Part shown: positions 1-4,240 of the stretch, one piece after another | How positions within the stretch are numbered: the first letter of the stretch is position 1 | Layout: the number at the start of each line of letters is the position of its first letter | Source of the DNA: an uncultured Persicitalea sp. | GTDB taxonomy: Bacteria; Bacteroidota; Bacteroidia; Cytophagales; Spirosomataceae | Length of the DNA stretch: 5,902 nucleotides | NCBI GenBank assembly: GCA_950075905.1 | Contig: CATMVR010000352.1 | Coordinates: forward strand, 1-5,902 | Reading direction: 5' to 3' | The notes under the pieces: model-generated | The model's input: the letters and a program-made list of their open reading frames with translations, nothing else | What the model was told of the DNA's origin: nothing | Databases searched by the model: none | Translations under genes and position numbers: made by a program

Positions 1-442
1 CTAGCGTCAGCGAGTTGGTCATCTGCATGCGCGTGATGGCATTGTACTGCGCGGCGGGTACCTTGGCCTCTTCGAGGCGCTTGCGCATGGCGTCCAGTTC
101 CTCGGGGGTATCAAAGGCGTAGTACGCTTTACCTTCCAGTACCAGCTGCTCGGCGTACTGCCGATACATGGGCTTGCGCTCCGACTGCCGGTAGGGCGCG
201 TGGGGGCCACCTACGTTGGGGCCTTCGTCAATCTCAATGCCCAGCCAGGCCAGGGCTTCCAGGATGTACTCCTCGGCGCCGGGTACATAGCGTGCCTGAT
301 CGGTATCTTCTATGCGGAGCAGCATCTGACCGCCGGTTTGGCGGGCAAAGAGGTAGTTATAGAGGGCGGTTCGCACGCCCCCACTGTGCAGGGGCCCCGT
401 AGGGCTGGGAGCAAAACGAACACGAACGGGTTGTTGACTCAT
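1..442 (-). CDS. gltX: Glutamyl-tRNA synthetase, N-terminal part (cut by window edge)
   Basis: Charges tRNA-Glu (in some bacteria also tRNA-Gln) with glutamate in the cytoplasm. I translated 147 codons from the ATG at 442-440, and the frame stays open to the edge. The fragment shows the class I aminoacyl-tRNA synthetase N-terminus: APSPTGPLHSGGVRTALYN at residues 11-29, carrying the HIGH-type signature, then RIEDTD at 43-48, PGAEEYILEALAWLGI at 54-69, PYRQSERKPMY at 83-93 and AYYAFDTPEELDAMR at 106-120. The last segment resembles Bacteroidota enzymes and lacks the zinc-ligand cysteines of some other GluRS. The KMSKS loop and anticodon-binding domain lie outside the window. One oddity is Ser20 in the HIGH motif (HSGG), where Ile, Val or Leu is usual. 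The gene lies downstream of ridA on the same strand, with a 115-base hairpin-containing gap. Identification is very secure; GluRS versus GlnRS is settled by the RIEDTD/PGAEEYI context. Confidence 0.97.
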   Translation of the reverse strand, partial: MSQQPVRVRFAPSPTGPLHSGGVRTALYNYLFARQTGGQMLLRIEDTDQARYVPGAEEYILEALAWLGIEIDEGPNVGGPHAPYRQSERKPMYRQYAEQLVLEGKAYYAFDTPEELDAMRKRLEEAKVPAAQYNAITRMQMTNSLTL

Positions 443-484
443 AGATGGAAAGTAGGGTGTTTGTAGGTAACGTTCTTCTTGATT

Positions 485-532
485 GCGCGTTACAAACGCG
501 CTCCTCGGACGTTCGCGACGCAGTCGCAAACG
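485..532 (-). repeat. Candidate REP-like element: two adjacent hairpins
   Basis: In the gap between ridA and gltX, positions 485-491 (GCGCGTT) pair with 495-501 (AACGCGC) around a 3-base loop. Immediately beside it, 510-532 forms a second hairpin: CGTT (510-513) with AACG (529-532), one C/A mismatch (514/528), then GCGAC (515-519) with GTCGC (523-527) around GCA. Read on the minus strand, the tetranucleotide GGAG (504-501) directly precedes the first stem. Short palindromes preceded by GTAG or GGAG are the hallmark of REP sequences mobilised by RAYT/TnpA-REP transposases. The match to that pattern is visible; multi-copy status is not testable here. Neither hairpin is followed by a T-run, so intrinsic termination is less likely, although the structures could affect the ridA-gltX transcript. 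Confidence 0.45.
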
Positions 533-557
533 AGCAGGCTGCCGATCACCGACTGCC

Positions 558-926
558 TTAGGCTACCGCAATGACCGAAATCTCTACGTTGACGTCCTTG
601 GGTAGTTTGGCTACCTGCACGGTTTCGCGGGCGGGGGGCTCGCTTTCGAAGTAGGCGCCGTATACTTCGTTGACCAGGCCAAAATCGTCCATATTTTTCA
701 GGAAAATGCTGGACTTTACTATATTGGAATAACTCAACCCGGCGGCGGTCAGGATGTAGCCGATGTTTTCCATCACCTGCCGGGCTTCGGCTTTTTTATC
801 GCCGGCTTCCGCTTCGGCGAGGGCAATCTGCCCGGAAACATATAAGGTATCGTTTACCAGCACCGCCTGGCTGTACGGCCCAATGGGGGCGGGGGCTTTG
901 TCGGAAAAAATAATCTTTTTTGCCAT
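558..926 (-). CDS. ridA: RidA family reactive intermediate/imine deaminase
   Basis: RidA (YjgF/YER057c/UK114) hydrolyses reactive enamine/imine intermediates released by PLP enzymes such as threonine dehydratase. This protects other PLP enzymes, and the family acts as a cytoplasmic homotrimer. The 122-residue product has the family landmarks in order: APAPIGPYSQAV (11-22), SGQI (31-34), RQVMENI (49-55), AAGL (61-64), and the C-terminal block PARETVQVAKLPKDVNVEI (98-116). Arg100 in that block corresponds to the substrate-carboxylate-binding arginine (Arg105 of E. coli RidA). Compared with E. coli RidA as I remember it, about three residues are missing after SGQI and about three before PAR, so it is slightly short. 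The ATG at 926-924 is the natural start, since MAKKIIFSDKAPAPIGPY aligns with the family N-terminus. It is divergent from the transferase at 975 and upstream of gltX. Family assignment is secure; the physiological substrate is not known. Confidence 0.95.
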   Translation of the reverse strand: MAKKIIFSDKAPAPIGPYSQAVLVNDTLYVSGQIALAEAEAGDKKAEARQVMENIGYILTAAGLSYSNIVKSSIFLKNMDDFGLVNEVYGAYFESEPPARETVQVAKLPKDVNVEISVIAVA

Positions 927-959
927 TCGCTTCGTAGGTTATAACTTGTCAATGAATTG

Positions 960-967
960 CAAAACTA
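960..967 (-). promoter_or_regulatory. Candidate -7 promoter element for ridA
   Basis: Read on the minus strand this is TAGTTTTG, a full match to the Bacteroidota sigma-A -7 consensus TAnnTTTG. It would place transcription initiation about 25-30 bases upstream of the ridA ATG. I do not see a TTG -33 element at the expected 19-21 base spacing, so the call rests on one octamer plus position. The 48-base gap to the divergent transferase gene means the element abuts that gene's own start region. Confidence 0.35.
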
Positions 968-974
968 CCAAAAT

Positions 975-1592
975 ATGCCGCTTCACGCTCTGATTATTTT
1001 CGTAAAAAACCCCATTGAAGGAAATGTAAAGACCCGCATTGCCAAAACTACCGGCCACGCCAGAGCCGTGGAAATATACCGTGAGCTGCTGGAATACACC
1101 CGCTCCGTGGCCGAAGCGCTGCCCGCCCACTCCCTGACCCGCACGGTCTACTATGGGGATTTTATAAATGAAAATGACCTCTGGAACGGCTGGAACAAAG
1201 CCCTGCAACCCCAGGGAAATCTGGGCGAGCGCATGAAGCAGGCTTTTCGCGAACAGCTCGCTGCCGGGCACGAGCGCGTGGTAATTATTGGCAGCGACTG
1301 CCTGGACCTGCAGCCCCGGCATCTCGAAGAAGCTTTCGAAAAACTCGCTACCTACGACGTAGTGCTGGGCCCCTCCACCGACGGTGGCTACTACCTGCTG
1401 GGCATGAACCGCCTGCACGAGGTACTCTTTGACAACATGCCCTGGAGCCAGCCCGAACTGATGCAGAAAACCCAGGCAGCCATAGACAGCCAAAACCTAA
1501 GCTACGCCCTGCTGGAACCCCTCACCGATATTGACGAGTGGGAAGACTACCAGGCCGCCAAAGCCGCCGCCGCCCCGCACAAATCCACCTAG
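975..1592 (+). CDS. TIGR04282/DUF2064 family glycosyltransferase-like protein
   Basis: The product is 205 residues with a nucleotide-diphospho-sugar transferase (GT-A-like) fold signature. KNPIEGNVKTRI (11-22) is the N-terminal nucleotide-binding loop, IGSDCLDL (105-112) the acidic metal/nucleotide motif, and GPSTDGGYYLLGM (132-144) and TDIDEW (184-189) are further family hallmarks. The family is annotated as arsenosugar-biosynthesis or radical-SAM/selenodomain-associated glycosyltransferase, but many members occur without those partners, and none is visible here. The donor and acceptor are therefore unknown. I chose the ATG at 975 because family members begin just before the LIIFVKNP strand; an in-frame TTG at 957 would add only six residues. 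The protein ends in a low-complexity Ala-rich tail. It is convergent with the regulator at 1602, with 9 bases between stop codons. No signal peptide or membrane segment is seen, so it is presumably cytoplasmic. Confidence 0.88.
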   Translation: MPLHALIIFVKNPIEGNVKTRIAKTTGHARAVEIYRELLEYTRSVAEALPAHSLTRTVYYGDFINENDLWNGWNKALQPQGNLGERMKQAFREQLAAGHERVVIIGSDCLDLQPRHLEEAFEKLATYDVVLGPSTDGGYYLLGMNRLHEVLFDNMPWSQPELMQKTQAAIDSQNLSYALLEPLTDIDEWEDYQAAKAAAAPHKST

Positions 1593-1604
1593 CGGCAGGC
1601 GCTA
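1590..1604. repeat. Inverted repeat containing both convergent stop codons
   Basis: TAGCG (1590-1594) and CGCTA (1600-1604) form a perfect 5-base inverted repeat around GCAGG. The outer TAG of each arm is the stop codon of one of the two convergent genes. The stem is short and has no T-run on either side, so it is at best a weak bidirectional terminator. It is recorded because no other terminator is visible between these genes. Confidence 0.4.
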
Positions 1605-2588
1605 CGCCATTTCTACCAGCTCCCGGTTGTATTTGTTGCGGTACTCTACCGGCGACAGCCCCGTGATTTTCTTGAAGGTTTCACGGAAGGTTTTGGTATC
1701 GTTGTAGCCTACCTCATACATCACCTCGTTGACAGACCGCTTTCCGCTTTCGAGATTCTTCTTTGCGGCTTCGATCTTCACCCGCTGCATGTACTCGGCA
1801 ATAGTGTTTCCCGTAGCTTTTTTGAACCGGCGCTCGAAATTGCGCCGGCTCAGCGCCAGAATATAGGCAAGCTGGTCTACCGTGATTCGCTCATGAAAAT
1901 GGGTTTCGATGTATTCCTGGGCCTTTTTGATGGTTTCATCGGGGTGGTCGCGCTGTACCTGAAACATAATGAACGGCGATTGGCTGTGGCGGTCCATATC
2001 AACCATGAACGTCTTGGCGATCAGAATGGCCATATCCCGGCCCACGTATTTCTCGATCAGGTACAGCAGCAAATTCAGGTAGGCATAGGCCCCGCCGCTG
2101 GTGTAGATTCCGTCCTCATCGGTCAGAATTTTATCATCTACCAGATTTACTTTGGGAAACATGCGGCGAAAGTTGGATGCTTCCACCCAGTGAGTAGCAC
2201 ACTGCCGGCCATCGAGCAGGCCCGTGGAGGCCAGAAAAAACGCCCCGATGCACATGCTCGCAATTTCGGCCCCGGCGCTATGCTGTCGCCTGATCCAGGA
2301 AACAAAGCCCTGGTTGAGCAGGAGCGCCTGGGCCTGATCGCCGTGCATAGCCGGAATGATAATCAGATCTGTATGGGCTACTTCTCCAATCACAACTTCG
2401 GGACTAATGGTAAACAGGCCGCTGCTTTGCCGTACTTCCTTTGAAAGTCCTACCAGCTGGATCGTGAATTCGGGCATTTTTCCCAGGGTCTGCATGAACG
2501 TATTGACCTGCGTCAATATCTGACGGCTGCCTTCAATGTTGACCAGGCTCGCCTGCCCCAACGGGATAAGTATAGATACGTGCTTCAT
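1602..2588 (-). CDS. GlxA family transcriptional regulator (DJ-1/PfpI-like + AraC HTH)
   Basis: A 328-residue cytoplasmic transcription factor with an N-terminal class I glutamine amidotransferase-like (DJ-1/PfpI) sensing domain and a C-terminal AraC/XylS DNA-binding domain. The first domain covers roughly residues 1-185. It starts with the strand VSILIPLG (4-11) and carries the nucleophile-elbow-like segment IASMCIGAFFLASTGLLDG (109-127), with Cys113 at the position of the DJ-1 catalytic cysteine. The second covers about 217-325, with helix-turn-helix motifs near 236-257 and 285-308 and the AraC signature YEVGYNDTKTFRETFKKITG (291-310) followed by LSPVEYR. I chose the ATG at 2588-2586 because MKHVSILIPL matches the family N-terminus and gives the usual length of about 320-330 residues. 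The frame is open upstream to 2762 but that stretch is AT-rich and unlike a protein. Divergent from the SRPBCC gene, it may regulate that gene and itself. The ligand is unknown. Confidence 0.94.
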   Translation of the reverse strand: MKHVSILIPLGQASLVNIEGSRQILTQVNTFMQTLGKMPEFTIQLVGLSKEVRQSSGLFTISPEVVIGEVAHTDLIIIPAMHGDQAQALLLNQGFVSWIRRQHSAGAEIASMCIGAFFLASTGLLDGRQCATHWVEASNFRRMFPKVNLVDDKILTDEDGIYTSGGAYAYLNLLLYLIEKYVGRDMAILIAKTFMVDMDRHSQSPFIMFQVQRDHPDETIKKAQEYIETHFHERITVDQLAYILALSRRNFERRFKKATGNTIAEYMQRVKIEAAKKNLESGKRSVNEVMYEVGYNDTKTFRETFKKITGLSPVEYRNKYNRELVEMA

Positions 2589-2901
2589 ACTATATAGTAG
2601 TGTATTGATTTGTCGTAATCCCCCCCTCACTATGTCGTTTTCACCCCCTATCTGATTTATAAAAGAGTCATATATTTGTATTGTATTATAAACACGTGCA
2701 CTTCCCGATGTATTTATATTATAAATATAAGCTAAAATATATTTGGATGCAAACACTAACACGGTACTACGCTGTATTCTGCTACCTACCCGGAATCTTC
2801 AGGCACGGATTATATACTTGTACTGAATGCGATTTAAAATTAGTCAAAAGTTGAATAAATACTGATTTATTATGCTCATATCCATATAGATACGACTGAT
2901 T
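2589..2901. promoter_or_regulatory. Divergent AT-rich control region (regulator / SRPBCC gene)
   Basis: This 313-base gap separates the two divergent starts and is far more AT-rich than the genes. On the plus strand it has two full matches to TAnnTTTG, both TATATTTG, at 2671-2678 and 2738-2745, plus a 7-of-8 match TATACTTG at 2813-2820. None has a clear TTG at -33 spacing. Two perfect 7-base inverted repeats could be operators: TATTTAT/ATAAATA at 2711-2727 (3-base spacer), and AATAAAT/ATTTATT at 2854-2871 (4-base spacer, ending 30 bases before the SRPBCC start). The 9-mer CTGATTTAT occurs twice, at 2652-2660 and 2862-2870. I found no convincing -7 element for the minus-strand regulator gene. 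I see no credible additional gene. Confidence 0.45.
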
Positions 2902-3354
2902 ATGCAAAATCAACCTATAAGAAAAACCATCATCATCAGCGCTCCCCGTGAGCGGGTGTGGGAAGTTGTGCTGAACGACCACTATACTTCTATCTGGTAC
3001 GAGGAGTTTAGCCTGGGTGCCCGGGCTGAAACTACCTGGGAGGAAGGCAGTAAAGTAGTCTTTACGGACGTAAGCGGCGGTGGCCTCGTAGGGCAGGTGA
3101 TTGTAAACCACCCCCTCGAAATGGTAACCGTCGAGTATCAGGGCATCATGCATGCTGGCTATGAGGAGTATGACAGCGAAGACGCGCAGGAGGTGAAGGG
3201 CGGACGGGAAACGTATACCTTAACCGGTATAGATGATTTAACCGAGCTTATCGTAGAAACCGACATACCCCCGGCCCTCTTCGAGTCTATGTCGATGGCC
3301 TGGGAACGGGCTCTGCGAAAGATCAAGAAGCTATCAGAAGAACCATTGTCTTAA
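2902..3354 (+). CDS. SRPBCC domain (AHSA1-like) protein
   Basis: A 150-residue single-domain protein of the START/Bet v1-like SRPBCC superfamily, a helix-grip fold with a deep hydrophobic ligand cavity. The N-terminal strand and first helix read KTIIISAPRERVWEVV (8-23), typical of the AHSA1-like subgroup. Next come WYEEFSLGA (32-40), W46-EEGSKVVF (46-54), a GGGLVGQV turn-strand (59-66), and the long C-terminal helix around FESMSMAWERALRKIKKL (127-144). There is no signal peptide or membrane segment. Length is usual for stand-alone members. The ATG at 2902 puts the first strand at the expected distance from the N-terminus; no Shine-Dalgarno sequence is seen. It is divergent from the GlxA-type regulator and 74 bases upstream of a VOC gene on the same strand, suggesting a co-regulated pair. 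Ligand and catalytic role cannot be told from the sequence. Confidence 0.9.
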   Translation: MQNQPIRKTIIISAPRERVWEVVLNDHYTSIWYEEFSLGARAETTWEEGSKVVFTDVSGGGLVGQVIVNHPLEMVTVEYQGIMHAGYEEYDSEDAQEVKGGRETYTLTGIDDLTELIVETDIPPALFESMSMAWERALRKIKKLSEEPLS

Positions 3355-3390
3355 AATAAAATCCGGGAAGTATTTACTTTTTAATTTATC

Positions 3391-3398
3391 TAACTTTC
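3391..3398 (+). promoter_or_regulatory. Candidate -7 element for the VOC gene
   Basis: TAACTTTC matches TAnnTTTG at 7 of 8 positions and lies 30 bases before the VOC start, a reasonable distance for initiation close to the gene. The surrounding 74-base gap is AT-rich (including TTAATTAA at 3401-3408). No TTG -33 element is visible, so the VOC gene could equally be transcribed only from the SRPBCC promoter. Confidence 0.22.
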
Positions 3399-3428
3399 AC
3401 TTAATTAACCACTTAAACAACTACCCCT

Positions 3429-3860
3429 ATGACGGCTGCTAACATTTATCTCAATTTCGACGGTACTACCGAGGAAGCATTCAACTTTTACAAGTCCGTA
3501 TTTGGTGGCGAGTTTGCCATGGTCATGCGCTTTGGTGAAATGCCCGAAGGCGACAAAATGCCCGCTGAGGCGCAAAACAAAATCATGCACTTGTCACTGC
3601 CCCTGAACTCCCAGCACGTACTGATGGGCTCGGATACCATTGAAGGCATGGGCAAGCCAATCACAATGGGTACTAATTTTTCGATTTCACTGAGCACCGA
3701 AAGCAAGGAAGAAGCCGACGCGCTTTTTGGGAAGCTATCCAAGGGCGGGGAGGTAGATATGCCCATGGAAAACACGTTTTGGGGGTCTTACTTTGGTATG
3801 CTCACCGACCCCTACGGCGTGCAGTGGATGATCAGCTACGACGAAAACTACCAGAATTAA
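3429..3860 (+). CDS. VOC family protein, PhnB / 3-dmu-9_3-mt type
   Basis: A 143-residue member of the vicinal-oxygen-chelate (glyoxalase/bleomycin-resistance) superfamily, in the PhnB-like subgroup (Pfam 3-dmu-9_3-mt). Landmarks: FDGTTEEAFNFYKSVFGGE (10-28), MRFGEMP (33-39), the strand KIMHLSLPL (51-59) with His54 at the usual metal-ligand position, LMGSD (65-69), SKEEADALFGKLSKGGEV (92-109), and the C-terminal block FWGSYFGMLTDPYGVQWMI (117-135). This subgroup is often annotated as PhnB or 3-demethylubiquinone methyltransferase, but neither name is a safe function. Members resemble glyoxalases in fold, and most substrates are unknown. The ATG at 3429 follows an A-rich leader and no Shine-Dalgarno sequence. 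It follows the SRPBCC gene, a common pairing of small ligand-binding proteins. Cytoplasmic; no signal peptide. Confidence 0.93.
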   Translation: MTAANIYLNFDGTTEEAFNFYKSVFGGEFAMVMRFGEMPEGDKMPAEAQNKIMHLSLPLNSQHVLMGSDTIEGMGKPITMGTNFSISLSTESKEEADALFGKLSKGGEVDMPMENTFWGSYFGMLTDPYGVQWMISYDENYQN

Positions 3861-3890
3861 TCGCCTATTCGAATTTATCCATAAAACAAC

Positions 3891-3929
3891 ATGAGGAAAG
3901 TAAAGATGCAGGCAACGGTCCGTTCCTAA
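3891..3929 (+). other. 12-codon mini-ORF, possible leader peptide or gene remnant
   Basis: ATG at 3891 begins MRKVKMQATVRS and stops at TAA 3927-3929. The leader before it (ATAAAACAAC) has the A-rich look of real start sites in this window, and the peptide is basic like many true N-termini. It lies 30 bases after the VOC stop, and its last codons run into an inverted repeat (3920-3953). It could be a chance ORF, the surviving 5' end of a deleted gene, or a leader peptide. Nothing here decides between these, and I recognise no family. Confidence 0.15.
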
Positions 3930-3959
3930 GGCTGCGGTTTGCCTTCCCAACGGCGTTTT
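3920..3959 (+). terminator. Weak terminator-like hairpin after the VOC gene
   Basis: CCGTT (3920-3924) pairs with AACGG (3949-3953), and inside it AAGGC (3928-3932) pairs with GCCTT (3941-3945) around an 8-base loop, with a 3x3 internal loop between the stems. GCGTTTTC follows. The T-run is only four bases, so this is a weak intrinsic terminator or a structured RNA. A second AACGG at 3914-3918 could pair with the same CCGTT, giving a mutually exclusive alternative. Confidence 0.3.
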
Positions 3960-4010
3960 CATTCGTTAAAAAGGGATGAGTACTCCCTATTCAGAGTCTC
4001 TTCCCTTCCT

Positions 4011-4050
4011 GATGCCCTGCTACCACCTAGCGGGGCATCTTGTATTTGTG
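4011..4050 (+). terminator. Rho-independent terminator
   Basis: A 12-base stem pairs 4011-4022 with 4028-4039: seven Watson-Crick pairs (GATGCCC/GGGCATC), one T-G wobble, then GCTA/TAGC, closing on the loop CCACC. It is followed by the T-rich tail TTGTATTTG at 4040-4048. This is the strongest terminator in the window. It sits 150 bases after the VOC stop and 190 bases before the lipoprotein gene, so it most likely ends the SRPBCC-VOC transcript and insulates the downstream operon. The minus strand shows no T-run, so it is unidirectional. Confidence 0.75.
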
Positions 4051-4240
4051 CATGGGCAGAGCAGGAAAACAAATAAAACTTGCCCACAACCAAAAAAACC
4101 TATGTCCAAACGGGTACCCACAAAAATAACGTGATACTTCGCAACGTTTCAATGAGACGGTTCAAAAAAACCGGGTACTGATCAAATAAATAAGGGTAAA
4201 GCCATTAGAGAATCCTATATTAGGGCAAAAAACCGGACGA
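4051..4240 (+). other. Upstream region of the lipoprotein operon
   Basis: This A-rich, non-coding stretch should contain the promoter of the lipoprotein gene, but I see no full TAnnTTTG on the plus strand; the nearest is TATATTAG (4216-4223, 7 of 8), rather close to the start. It carries three copies of a C-plus-A-tract motif: CAAAAAAACC at 4091-4100, CAAAAAAACCGG at 4163-4174 and CAAAAAACCGG at 4226-4236, the last ending 4 bases before the ATG. Other structure: an 8-base palindrome GGGTACCC (4112-4119), an inverted repeat TGGGCA/TGCCCA (4053-4058 and 4081-4086), and a small hairpin CGTTTC/GAGACG around 4145-4159. No gene is visible. Confidence 0.35.

Noticed and set aside
485..532. CRISPR array or IS end in the ridA-gltX gap
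   Set aside because: There are no regularly spaced direct repeats, no spacers, no transposase and no target-site duplication; the two hairpins fit a REP-like element better.
957..974. Upstream in-frame TTG start for the glycosyltransferase-like gene
   Set aside because: It adds only six residues with no family match, and the ATG at 975 begins right at the conserved first strand.
939..1493. A long open frame on the minus strand across the transferase gene
   Set aside because: It is a shadow of a GC-rich coding region; the plus-strand protein has clear family motifs and this one has none.
1893..2444. A plus-strand open frame antisense to the regulator gene
   Set aside because: It is a shadow of the regulator coding sequence, which has well-defined domains on the minus strand.
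2589..2762. A 58-residue N-terminal extension of the GlxA-type regulator
   Set aside because: The frame is open, but the stretch is AT-rich promoter-like DNA with low-complexity translation, and MKHVSILIPL at 2588 is the family-typical start.
3779..3979. A 66-codon plus-strand frame overlapping the VOC end and the following gap
   Set aside because: It begins inside the VOC gene out of frame and runs through hairpin DNA, with no recognisable protein features.
4053..4086. TGGGCA/TGCCCA inverted repeat as a second terminator
   Set aside because: The loop is 22 bases and no T-run follows; it sits just after a much better terminator.
4112..4119. 8-base palindrome GGGTACCC as a possible operator
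   Set aside because: GGTACC occurs repeatedly in the window, including inside coding regions, so a single copy here carries little weight.
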